Shown: piece by piece, positions 15,329 to 22,930 of the stretch
Layout of the letters: each line of letters opens with the position of its first letter
Position numbering within the stretch: the stretch's first letter is position 1
Program-made: the position numbers and the translations under genes
Notes under the pieces: generated by a model
What the model was told of the DNA's origin: nothing
The model's database searches: none
The model's input: the letters and a program-made list of their open reading frames with translations, nothing else
Assembly: GCF_900496965.1 (NCBI RefSeq)
Contig: NZ_UFQB01000002.1
Span: forward strand, 1 to 64,000
Direction of reading: 5' to 3'
Source: Achromobacter agilis
GTDB taxonomy: Bacteria; Pseudomonadota; Gammaproteobacteria; Burkholderiales; Burkholderiaceae_B
DNA length: 64,000 nt

Positions 15329-16201
15329 ATGACGCAATACCAACACTTCCATACCCATCCGACCGCGCCTGCGTATCGCTTGCCGCCGGGCTCATGCGAT
15401 AGCCAGTTTCATGTCTTTGGGCCGGCGGACCGGTATCCGGTGCGCCCCGGCGCGGCGTATGAAATGCCCAGCGCAACGATCGAGACGGCGCTGGCCCTGC
15501 ACCGGCTGCTCGGCATCGAGCGCGGGGTGATCGTGCAGGCCACGACCTATGGCGCCGATCATCAGGTGGTGCTGGACGGCCTGGCCGTGGCAGGCCCGTC
15601 GTATCGCGGCTGCGCGAATGCGGTGGTGCTGGCCGAACGCGATGACGCCTATATCCAGAAGCTGCACGACGCGGGGGTGCGCGGCGCGCGCTTCACGCGC
15701 CAGGGATTGGGCATCAGCATGGAGCCGGCCGTGTTCGACCGTACCATCGCGCGCATCCGCGAGCTGGGCTGGTACGCCAAATTCCAGCCCGAGCCCGACG
15801 GCATGATGGCCCAGATGGAGCAATTCGAAGCGCTGGACATACCGGTGCTGCTGGACCACATGGGCCGCGCCGATCCAGGCGCGGGCGCGAGCGACCCCAC
15901 GCGGCGCAAGCTGGAAGCACTGCTGGCTCGCGGCAATTTCTGGGTGATGCTGTCGTTGACGGAGAAGTTGTCTCGCACGGGCGAGCCCTGGGACGACGTG
16001 ATTCCGCTGGCCCAGGCGCTGATCGCCGCGAACCCCGACCGCGTGGTGTGGGGCAGCGACTGGCCGCATCCGGTGTCGGTGAAAGCCACGCCGGACGAGG
16101 GCCGCCTGCTGGATCAGTTGGCGCGCTATGCCGGCAATGACGCCACGCTCAGGAAGATCCTGGTCGACAACCCCGCGCGCCTTTTTGGATTCGACGAATG
16201 A
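15329..16201 (+). CDS. Amidohydrolase, 2-pyrone-4,6-dicarboxylate-lactonase-like
   Basis: The 290-residue protein belongs to the amidohydrolase-2 family: it has SCDSQFHVFG near the start, LDHMGR in the middle and VVWGSDWPHP near the end, the three metal or catalytic regions. Its size and context resemble LigI-like 2-pyrone-4,6-dicarboxylate lactonases or related lactone hydrolases that open a ring in aromatic degradation. The stop codon overlaps the start of the FAH-family gene by four bases, indicating tight co-translation. The exact lactone is unknown; another dicarboxylic lactone is also possible. Confidence 0.85.
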   Translation: MTQYQHFHTHPTAPAYRLPPGSCDSQFHVFGPADRYPVRPGAAYEMPSATIETALALHRLLGIERGVIVQATTYGADHQVVLDGLAVAGPSYRGCANAVVLAERDDAYIQKLHDAGVRGARFTRQGLGISMEPAVFDRTIARIRELGWYAKFQPEPDGMMAQMEQFEALDIPVLLDHMGRADPGAGASDPTRRKLEALLARGNFWVMLSLTEKLSRTGEPWDDVIPLAQALIAANPDRVVWGSDWPHPVSVKATPDEGRLLDQLARYAGNDATLRKILVDNPARLFGFDE

Positions 16202-17085
16202 AACTGCTCAGCTTCACCCATGAAGGCCGCGCGCGCTTTGGCGCCCTGCGCGGCCAGGACGAGATCGTTGCGCTGGACGGCCAGGGCAACGACAGCCTGC
16301 GCGCCGCGCTGGAAGCTGGCGCCCTCCCCGCTTTGGCACGCCTGGCCGGGACGCTGCCGGTCACGCACCGGCTGGATCAAGTCCGCCTGCTGCCGCCGAT
16401 TCCCACGCCCGAGAAGATCATCTGCGTGGGCGTGAACTACGGCAAGCGCAACGAGGAATATCGGGATGGCAGCGCGCCGCCCGCCTATCCCAGCGTGTTC
16501 CCGCGCTTTCCGGGGTCCTTCGTGGGGCACGGCGAACCCTTGCTGCGCCCGCCGGAGTCCGAACAGCTGGACTACGAGGGCGAGATCGCCATCGTGATCG
16601 GCAAGGCCGGCCGCCGCATCGCCGCGGAAGACGCCTGGAGCCACATCGCCGGCCTGACCTGCCTGAACGAGGGCACCGTGCGCGACTGGATCAAGCACGG
16701 CAAGTTCAACGTGACCCAGGGCAAGAACTTCGACGCCAGCGGCTCGATGGGCCCATGGATGGTGACGGCCGATGAGTTCGACCCCGCCGCGCCGCTGACG
16801 GTTCGCACCCGCGTGAACGGCGAGCTGCGCCAGCAGGACTCGACCGACAACCTGATGTTCCCCTTCGCCGAACTGATCCGCTATATCTCCATCTGGACCG
16901 CGCTGAAACCGGGCGACGTCATCTCGACCGGCACGCCTATCGGCGCTGGCGTGCGCTTCACGCCGCCGCGCTTCCTGAAGCCGGGCGACGTGGTCGAGGT
17001 AGAGGTCGCGGGTATCGGCACCCTGTCCAACCCAGTGGCCGACGAATCGACCGTGCCCGCACAAGGAACCCTCCATGCTCAGTGA
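16198..17085 (+). CDS. Fumarylacetoacetate hydrolase family protein
   Basis: The 295-residue protein has the FAH catalytic fold: a small N-terminal domain, then KIICVGVNYGKRNEEYRDG, YEGEIAIVIGKAGRRI with metal-binding glutamates, and GDVISTGTPIGAGV near the end. Family members hydrolyse or decarboxylate beta-diketo acids and isomerise meta-cleavage products, such as 2-hydroxyhepta-2,4-diene-1,7-dioate. It sits between a lactonase-like gene and a hydratase gene, overlapping the hydratase start by eleven bases. This order matches a meta-cleavage-type lower pathway. The substrate is not determined. Confidence 0.9.
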   Translation: MKLLSFTHEGRARFGALRGQDEIVALDGQGNDSLRAALEAGALPALARLAGTLPVTHRLDQVRLLPPIPTPEKIICVGVNYGKRNEEYRDGSAPPAYPSVFPRFPGSFVGHGEPLLRPPESEQLDYEGEIAIVIGKAGRRIAAEDAWSHIAGLTCLNEGTVRDWIKHGKFNVTQGKNFDASGSMGPWMVTADEFDPAAPLTVRTRVNGELRQQDSTDNLMFPFAELIRYISIWTALKPGDVISTGTPIGAGVRFTPPRFLKPGDVVEVEVAGIGTLSNPVADESTVPAQGTLHAQ

Positions 17086-17857
17086 AGACGATCGCAACCG
17101 CGCCGCCGGCCTCCTTCTGGAGGCGGAACGCAGCGGTGTCCCTACCACGCAGCTCGACCAGGCCTTTCCGGGCATCGAGATCGCCGATGCCTATGCGATC
17201 CAGAAGCGCATCATCGACCAGAAGCTTGCCGCCGGGGCCAGATTGCGCGGCCACAAAATCGGTTTGACCTCCAAGGCGATGCAAAGCACGGTCGGCATCG
17301 ACGAGCCGGACTATGGGCACTTGCTGGACACGATGTTCTATCAGGACGGCGAGACCATCCCGACGGCCAGGCTGATCGTGCCCCGCGTAGAAGTGGAACT
17401 GGCTTTCGTGCTGGGCAAACCGCTACACGGCCCTGACGTGAGTCTGTTCGATGTGCTGGATGCCACTGACTATGTGGTGCCTGCGTTGGAGCTGATCGAC
17501 GGACGCAGCAAGTATCCGCGCCGCATCGTCGACAACATCGCCGACAACGCCGCCTGCGCCGGCATCGTACTGGGCGGCCGACCCGTGCGGCCGCTGGACA
17601 TCGACCTGCGATGGGTGGGCGCATTGCTGCTGAAGAACGGCGTGATCGAGGAATCGGGCGTATCGGCGGCAGTGCTGGGGCATCCGGCGCTGGGCATCGC
17701 GTGGCTGGCCAACAAGCTGGCCCAGCACGATACGGGCCTGGCCGCCGGGCAGATCGTGCTGGCCGGGTCGTTCACCCGCACGGTAGCCGTCAAAAGCGGC
17801 GACACGCTGCATGCCGACTACGGCAAGCTCGGCAGCATCTCGGTCCATTTCTCCTAG
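17075..17857 (+). CDS. 2-oxo-hepta-3-ene-1,7-dioate / 2-keto-4-pentenoate hydratase family
   Basis: The 260-residue protein matches the HpaH/MhpD hydratases: GHKIGLTSKAMQ, VEVELAFVLGKPL, and VVPALELIDGR with metal-binding acidic residues, then GHPALGIAWLANKLA. It would add water to a 2-oxo-alkenoate to give a 4-hydroxy-2-oxo acid, the substrate of the aldolase encoded just downstream. It overlaps the FAH gene by eleven bases. The HpaH and MhpD subgroups differ in whether the substrate carries a second carboxylate, which cannot be told from the visible residues. Confidence 0.9.
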   Translation: MLSEDDRNRAAGLLLEAERSGVPTTQLDQAFPGIEIADAYAIQKRIIDQKLAAGARLRGHKIGLTSKAMQSTVGIDEPDYGHLLDTMFYQDGETIPTARLIVPRVEVELAFVLGKPLHGPDVSLFDVLDATDYVVPALELIDGRSKYPRRIVDNIADNAACAGIVLGGRPVRPLDIDLRWVGALLLKNGVIEESGVSAAVLGHPALGIAWLANKLAQHDTGLAAGQIVLAGSFTRTVAVKSGDTLHADYGKLGSISVHFS

Positions 17858-17866
17858 GTACGGCGC

Positions 17867-18643
17867 ATGGAACTTCCCGTCAATACGTTCAAACGCGCGC
17901 TGCGCGAACAACGCCATCAGACCGGACTGTGGGTCACGCTCGGCCATCCCAACAGCACCGAACTGGTTGCCGCCAGCGGCTTTGACTGGCTGCTGCTCGA
18001 TACCGAACACACGCCGGTGCTGCTGCCGACCGTAATGGCCCAGCTACAGGCCGCGGCCGCCTACGGCAGCCATCCCGTCGTGCGCCCCTCGTGGAACGAC
18101 AAGGTCCAGATCAAGCAATACCTGGACATCGGCGCACAGACCCTGCTGCTGCCCTACGTACAGAATGCCGCCGAAGCCGAGAGCGCCGTGGCCGGCATGC
18201 GCTATGCGCCGCGCGGCGTGCGAGGCGTCGGCGGCAGCATGCGCGCCACACGTTATGGCCGGGTACACGACTATATGCGCCGCTGCGAGGATGAGCTGTG
18301 CCTCCTGGTGCAGGCCGAGACCGGCGAGGCCTTGGAAAACCTGGACGCGATTATCGCGGTGGATGGCGTGGACGGGGTCTTCATCGGGCCGGCGGACCTG
18401 GCCGCCAGCCTGGGCTATCCGGGAGAGCCGCAGCATCCGAATGTCGTGGCCGAGGTCGAACGCGCCATCAGCCGGGTACGCGCGGCCGGCAAGGCGCCGG
18501 GCGTGCTGACGCCGGATGAGACGCTGGCGCGGCGGTATATGGCTGCCGGGAGCCTGTATACGGCGGTGGGCGTGGATGCAGCGATTCTGGCGCGGCACTG
18601 CGATCAGCTCGCGGCGCGGTTTGCCGCCACCGCGCCGGCATAG
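17867..18643 (+). CDS. HpcH/HpaI aldolase family protein
   Basis: The 258-residue protein is a class II metal-dependent aldolase of the HpaI type. Signatures are FDWLLLDTEH, VQAETGEALENLDAI with a metal-binding Glu, and FIGPADLAASLGYPG. Such enzymes cleave 4-hydroxy-2-oxo-dioates to pyruvate or oxaloacetate plus an aldehyde. It starts ten bases after the hydratase and ends the operon. A convergent SDR gene ends 12 bp away, so a bidirectional stop is expected, but no clear intrinsic terminator is seen. Confidence 0.9.
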   Translation: MELPVNTFKRALREQRHQTGLWVTLGHPNSTELVAASGFDWLLLDTEHTPVLLPTVMAQLQAAAAYGSHPVVRPSWNDKVQIKQYLDIGAQTLLLPYVQNAAEAESAVAGMRYAPRGVRGVGGSMRATRYGRVHDYMRRCEDELCLLVQAETGEALENLDAIIAVDGVDGVFIGPADLAASLGYPGEPQHPNVVAEVERAISRVRAAGKAPGVLTPDETLARRYMAAGSLYTAVGVDAAILARHCDQLAARFAATAPA

Positions 18644-18654
18644 CACGCAAGCCG

Positions 18655-19404
18655 TCACTTCACCGCCGCATTTCCCCCATCCGCGAACAAGGCGGAGCCC
18701 GTGACGAAGCTCGCCATCGAGCTCGCCAGAAACAAGGCGGCGGAAGCGATCTCCTCCGGCCGGGCGATCCGCTTCATCGCATGCAGTCCCGCCGCCCATT
18801 CCTTCTGCGCGCTGTCGCCGGCCATGGGAGTGTCGACGCCGCCGGGCAAGAGCGCGTTGGCCCTGATGCCTTTATCGCCATAGTCGGCGGCGATTCCTTT
18901 GACCAATCCCATCAGCCCGGCCTTGGCGGCGGCATACGCGGCCATGCCGGGCAGCCCCGCGCTGGTGCCGACGAAACTGCAAGTGAAGATAATCGCCCCG
19001 CCCTTACGCTCGAGCATGGCGGGGATTTGATGAACGCTGCCCAGGAATGCCGAGTGCAGGTTCGCCGCTATCGTTGTCTGCCAATCGGCGAAGGCGATGT
19101 CGGCCAGCGGCGCGATGGGGCCAGTGGCGCCGACGTTGTTGAACGCGATATCCAGGCCTCCGAATTCCTCAACCGCCTCTGAAACCAACCGCCGGTGGGT
19201 CTCGGGCTGGCTGGCGTCGCCAGCAACCGCCCGCGCCTTCCCGCCCTGATCCCGGATGCGCGCGGCAACCTCTTCCAGCGCCGATTCTCCCCTGGCATTC
19301 AAGACGACGGCGGCGCCCTCGGCACTGAACAAAAGCGCGGCGGCACGGCCGATTCCCGACGATGCGCCCGTGATGATGGCGACTTTATCTTGCGGCAAAC
19401 CCAT
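18655..19404 (-). CDS. Short-chain dehydrogenase/reductase (SDR)
   Basis: The start chosen at 19404 (MGLPQDKVAIITG) gives 249 residues; longer in-frame extensions upstream have no family similarity. The NAD(P) motif GASSGIGR is at about 13-20, the structural motif reads NNVGA near residue 90, and the active site has S (FTCSFVG) and Y-x3-K (AAYAAAKAG). This is a classical SDR with a full catalytic set, so an NAD(P)-linked alcohol/ketone oxidoreductase. The cofactor and substrate are unknown. It is convergent with the aldolase operon and appears to be a single-gene unit. Confidence 0.9.
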   Translation of the reverse strand: MGLPQDKVAIITGASSGIGRAAALLFSAEGAAVVLNARGESALEEVAARIRDQGGKARAVAGDASQPETHRRLVSEAVEEFGGLDIAFNNVGATGPIAPLADIAFADWQTTIAANLHSAFLGSVHQIPAMLERKGGAIIFTCSFVGTSAGLPGMAAYAAAKAGLMGLVKGIAADYGDKGIRANALLPGGVDTPMAGDSAQKEWAAGLHAMKRIARPEEIASAALFLASSMASFVTGSALFADGGNAAVK

Positions 19405-19526
19405 GGCGAAGCTCCGGTATGAATGGTGTGTCGTCATTCTCCAGAGCGTTCGTCCGGGCGGATATCCGGTTCTTGCGGCCAGACCCGGCCTCATCCCAGG
19501 ACAGCTTGGTCGACTAAACTCCCCCC

Positions 19527-19949
19527 ATGCCTCGCCCCCCCGCCCCCTTCGCTCCGCCCACCAGGCAAGCCGCCTCGCGCCAGAACTCGCTCGCCTGGGT
19601 CCTGGAACCGCTGGCGCGCGACGCCAACTACGCCCATCGGCGCATGTTCGGCAGCGACGCCGCCTATCTGGATGGGTTGCTGTACTTGATCGCGTCGGAC
19701 CGTGAAGATCCCTGGAGCGGCGTACTGGTATGCACATCGAAGGAGCGCCACGCCGCGTTGCTTGCAGACGTGCCCAATCTGCTGCAGCATCCGGTGCTGG
19801 GCAAATGGCTGTACCTGCCGCAGGAAGACGAGGATTTCGAATCGACGGCCGCGCGGCTAGCGGAGCTTGCGCTGGCGCGGGACCCGCGCCTGGGGGTCGC
19901 GCCAAGGCCGAAGGCTCGGCGGCGGAAGGGTTGGCGCGAGGAGGATTAG
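19527..19949 (+). CDS. Small uncharacterised protein, TfoX-N-like
   Basis: This is a 140-residue soluble protein. The segment HRRMFGSDAAYLDGLLYLIA resembles the start of TfoX N-terminal-like domains, and HPVLGKWLYLP is a phrase I recall from conserved proteins of the same length in other proteobacteria. A basic C-terminal tail (PRPKARRRKGWREED) follows. It has no signal or membrane segment. It is convergent with the gene at 19955-20755, with only five bases between stop codons. The similarity is weak and no role is claimed. Confidence 0.65.
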   Translation: MPRPPAPFAPPTRQAASRQNSLAWVLEPLARDANYAHRRMFGSDAAYLDGLLYLIASDREDPWSGVLVCTSKERHAALLADVPNLLQHPVLGKWLYLPQEDEDFESTAARLAELALARDPRLGVAPRPKARRRKGWREED

Positions 19950-19954
19950 GGCCT

Positions 19955-20755
19955 TCACAAATGCCGATGGCTGCTGACCATGGCCAGCCCGGCAAGCTCT
20001 CCAATCAAGCCGGCCAAGCCATCGGCGCTACCCTGGTCCAGCCATTCCGTCCGGATCATGCGAAAGCCCATCGCCAGGCTGAATTGCCAATCCAGTTCCA
20101 GGATCCGGTAATCGCGGCCATTGTCCGGGCAGCGCCATTGCGCGGCGGGATCCTCGTAGGCGGCGCCGATGAAATCGACATGCGAGTCGAACGGCGGCAT
20201 GGATTCCAGCAGTTCGTCCGACCCCGGCAGGCTGGGCTCGGAGAGATTCTCCCCTACCGCCACGTTCGGTTCAGGGCCGTCATAGGTCAGCAGCATCAAC
20301 GGAAAATTCTTGGGATTCGCGTCGTAGGAGGCTCGTGTGTCGTCGGTCAGGTAGGCGCGTGCCGCCGGACCCAGGCAGTACTGCGGGCTGTTCCAATCGC
20401 TGCTTTCGTTGTCGAGATACAGGTCCCCCGGCGTGACGCCGTGTTCGGCCAGCAGCGCCAGGGCTTCTTCCATGGTGTCGTTGTGGCGTATCGGCATGTC
20501 GGCGGGCAGATACCCTGCCTGCACATACATGGCAATGACGTCGCCCGTGGTGCGCAGGCCTTCCCGATACTGGTGCGATCCTTCGTTCAGGCTGGCCAGG
20601 CCGAAGCTCAGGTTCGACAGGGCGCGATACGGAATGCCGTCTCCGCGCGGCTCAAGCACATATCCTCCTTCCAGCAGTTTGGCTTCCAGCGCGCGCCAAT
20701 CAGGCGGCGGCAGGTGCATATCGCGCGGGCATAGAAACTGGTGGTGTTCGGACAT
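19955..20755 (-). CDS. Uncharacterised acidic protein
   Basis: The 266-residue protein is acidic and soluble with no signal peptide or transmembrane segment. I do not recognise a family. It has many Asp/Glu/Pro residues and two Cys (FLCPRD, WRCPDN) that are not spaced as a standard zinc site. The ending LGLAMVSSHRHL-like tail (AGLAMVSSHRHL) carries no motif. Codon use and GC content resemble the neighbouring core genes, so it is probably real and native. It is not obviously in an operon: the next gene upstream on the strand (Bug) ends at 20830 and the convergent small gene ends at 19949. Confidence 0.6.
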   Translation of the reverse strand: MSEHHQFLCPRDMHLPPPDWRALEAKLLEGGYVLEPRGDGIPYRALSNLSFGLASLNEGSHQYREGLRTTGDVIAMYVQAGYLPADMPIRHNDTMEEALALLAEHGVTPGDLYLDNESSDWNSPQYCLGPAARAYLTDDTRASYDANPKNFPLMLLTYDGPEPNVAVGENLSEPSLPGSDELLESMPPFDSHVDFIGAAYEDPAAQWRCPDNGRDYRILELDWQFSLAMGFRMIRTEWLDQGSADGLAGLIGELAGLAMVSSHRHL

Positions 20756-20829
20756 GGGCGAATGATTCGTTCGGAGTTCGGGCGCCCCTTTTTAACATGG
20801 CAACGATTGGTCTCGTCATGACCGGAACG

Positions 20830-21798
20830 TCAATCCACCTTCGCCCCAGAGCGTTCGACCAGCGGCACCCATTTGGCGATATCCGCCTGGATGAACGCCG
20901 CCAGCCCGCTGGGCGGCCCGTCATGGAAGATTTCATACCCCAGCGCCTGCAGGCGCTGGCGCTGCTCGCCGCTGTCCATGGCCTTGCGCGCGGCCGCGTT
21001 AAGCTTCGCCACGACGTCCGGCGGCGTGCCGGCGGGAGCCATGAGGCCCAGGTCGACGGTGATCACATAGCCGTTCACGCCCTCTTGCATCATGGTGGGC
21101 ACGTCGGGCAGCAAAGGGGACCGGGCTTCGCCGGTGACCGCCAGCGCCCTCAGCTTGCCTTCCTTGACCAGGCCGGACACGCTGGGCGTGTTGTAGAAGG
21201 CGAAGGCGACTTCATGCGCCATCACGGCGGCCACACCTTGCGGGGCGCCGCGATAGGGAATGTGCGCGGCCTGGGTGCCGGTGATCGACAGCAGCAATTC
21301 GGCCGAAAGGTGGTGCGTGGTGCCGTTACCGCCGGACGAATACATCAGTTTGCCGGGCTGGGCCTTCAAGGCGGCGACCAGTTCACGCACCGAGCGGTAT
21401 GGGCTGTCGGACGGCACGACCAATACGTTGGAGCCGCCCGCCAGATAGGCGACGGGCACGAAGTCCTTGGTCGGGTTGTAGGACAGTTTCGAGAACAATC
21501 CCAGGTTGATGGCCCAGGTGTTGTTGGAGCCCAGCACCAGGGTGTAGCCATCAGGCGCCGCCTTGGCCACGTAGCTCATGGCGATCTGGCCGCCGCCGCC
21601 GGGCTTGTTCTCGACGACAACGGTCTGCCCCAGTTGCTGGCTCAGGCCGGGCTGGATCGACCGCGCCAGGATGTCCGCCGTGCTGCCGGCCGCCAGCGGC
21701 ACGACCAGGGTGATGGGACGATCCGGAAACGGCGCTGCGCCGGCCGGCGCCCCGACGAACGGCGCACAGGCCAGTAGAACCCCTAGTAGTGCTTTCAT
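20830..21798 (-). CDS. Bug/TctC-type periplasmic substrate-binding protein
   Basis: The 322-residue protein has a signal peptide (cleavage near APAGAA) and the family signatures FPDRPITLVVPLAAGSTADI and VVVENKPGGGGQIA. It is encoded 113 bp after the LysR gene on the same strand, without transporter membrane subunits. The pair is divergent from the DUF3604 gene, and the three may form one regulon. A small organic acid is the expected ligand. Such orphan Bug proteins are very numerous in Alcaligenaceae. Confidence 0.9.
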   Translation of the reverse strand: MKALLGVLLACAPFVGAPAGAAPFPDRPITLVVPLAAGSTADILARSIQPGLSQQLGQTVVVENKPGGGGQIAMSYVAKAAPDGYTLVLGSNNTWAINLGLFSKLSYNPTKDFVPVAYLAGGSNVLVVPSDSPYRSVRELVAALKAQPGKLMYSSGGNGTTHHLSAELLLSITGTQAAHIPYRGAPQGVAAVMAHEVAFAFYNTPSVSGLVKEGKLRALAVTGEARSPLLPDVPTMMQEGVNGYVITVDLGLMAPAGTPPDVVAKLNAAARKAMDSGEQRQRLQALGYEIFHDGPPSGLAAFIQADIAKWVPLVERSGAKVD

Positions 21799-21911
21799 GA
21801 TGCCTCCGCGGTGGCGCGAGCTGTGGAAACCATGCGGGCTTGCATGATGCCAAGCAGCGTATCCGAGGCGGCGGCCCCGAAAAATACGCGGGGGCTTATA
21901 GCGTCATGCCA

Positions 21912-22838
21912 TCATGGCATGGCGGCTTCGCGGCGCAGGCGCTGGGAGACCGAGCGGACCACGGCGACGAAGGCCTGGGCCGCCGGGGACAAGGGGTAGT
22001 TGGCCAGCCGGGCGATGGAGATGGGCCATTCCAGCGCCGGATTGCGCAGCGCGATGCCTTTGATGCCGGCGGGCATCTGGCCCCGCGAAATCTGCGGCAG
22101 CATGGCCACGCCCATGCCGGCCTGTATCAGGCCGATCGCGGTGGACAGCAGCACGACGCGCTGCTCCACGCGCGGATAGATGTTGGCGGCGATCAGCCGG
22201 CGGCTGATGTTGAGCCAGGCGGGCGCTTCCGGGTTCAGCTGGATGCAGGGTAGCTCGGCCAGCACCTTGGCGTCGACCTCGTCCAGCCGGGCCAGCGGGT
22301 GGTCGGTGCGCACGAAGAGCGCCACGCCGCCGTCCGAGAGCTGCTCCACCATGATGCGCGAGTCGTCGTCCGGCATGACCGCGCCCAGGCCGATGTCGGC
22401 CTCGTGCGAGAGCAACCGCGTGCGGATCTGCTGCACCATGCAATCAACCACGATCAGGTCGAGCTGGGGATGGCGCTGGCGGAACTCCATCAGGATGTGC
22501 GGCAGCAAGGTGGCCGCGCTGACGTGGCCGACGGCGACCATGACCTTGCCCTGCTTCAGGTCGGAGTGCTCGCGGCATTCCTGGAGCGAGCTGTCGATGG
22601 CCAGGATGGCGCGCCGCGCCACGTCGACCATGGCCTGGCCGTCGCGCGTCAGCGAGACCTCGCGGCCGCGCACGACCAGCGGCTGGCCGACCTCGGCTTC
22701 CAACCGGCGGATCAGGTGGCTGACCGAGGGCTGCGACAGCCCCAGGCGCTCGCCCGCGGCCGTGAAGCTGGCGGTTTCACCGATCGCGACGAGGGCGCGC
22801 AGCTGGCGCAGGGAGACGGATTCGACCGGGTCGGCCAT
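21912..22838 (-). CDS. LysR-family transcriptional regulator
   Basis: The 308-residue protein has the LysR helix-turn-helix at about residues 22-42 (SFTAAGERLGLSQPSVSHLI) and a type 2 periplasmic-fold effector domain from about residue 95. It is divergently oriented to the DUF3604 gene and upstream of a Bug gene. The ATAGT-N6-ACTAT repeat between it and the DUF3604 gene fits a LysR binding site, so it probably activates both directions or represses itself. The ligand is unknown. Confidence 0.92.
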   Translation of the reverse strand: MADPVESVSLRQLRALVAIGETASFTAAGERLGLSQPSVSHLIRRLEAEVGQPLVVRGREVSLTRDGQAMVDVARRAILAIDSSLQECREHSDLKQGKVMVAVGHVSAATLLPHILMEFRQRHPQLDLIVVDCMVQQIRTRLLSHEADIGLGAVMPDDDSRIMVEQLSDGGVALFVRTDHPLARLDEVDAKVLAELPCIQLNPEAPAWLNISRRLIAANIYPRVEQRVVLLSTAIGLIQAGMGVAMLPQISRGQMPAGIKGIALRNPALEWPISIARLANYPLSPAAQAFVAVVRSVSQRLRREAAMP

Positions 22839-22857
22839 GTAGCGACGTCATGATGGA

Positions 22858-22873
22858 ATAGTTTGCATACTAT
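22858..22873. promoter_or_regulatory. LysR-type operator between LysR and DUF3604 genes
   Basis: ATAGT-TTGCAT-ACTAT is a perfect inverted repeat with the ATA-rich arms typical of LysR boxes. It lies 20 bp from the LysR start and 58 bp before the DUF3604 start. A second short palindrome, ATAGCTAT, follows at 22872-22879 and may contribute to a -10 region. Confidence 0.5.
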
Positions 22874-22930
22874 AGCTATATGGGTGCGCGCTCCCTAAGA
22901 TGGGATTTCCCTAACCCGCACGGAACCGCA

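Noticed and set aside
19405..20004. 200-residue extension upstream of the SDR at 18655
   Set aside because: It has low-complexity Ala/Pro/Arg composition, overlaps the gene at 19527, and the SDR motif begins just after the ATG at 19404.
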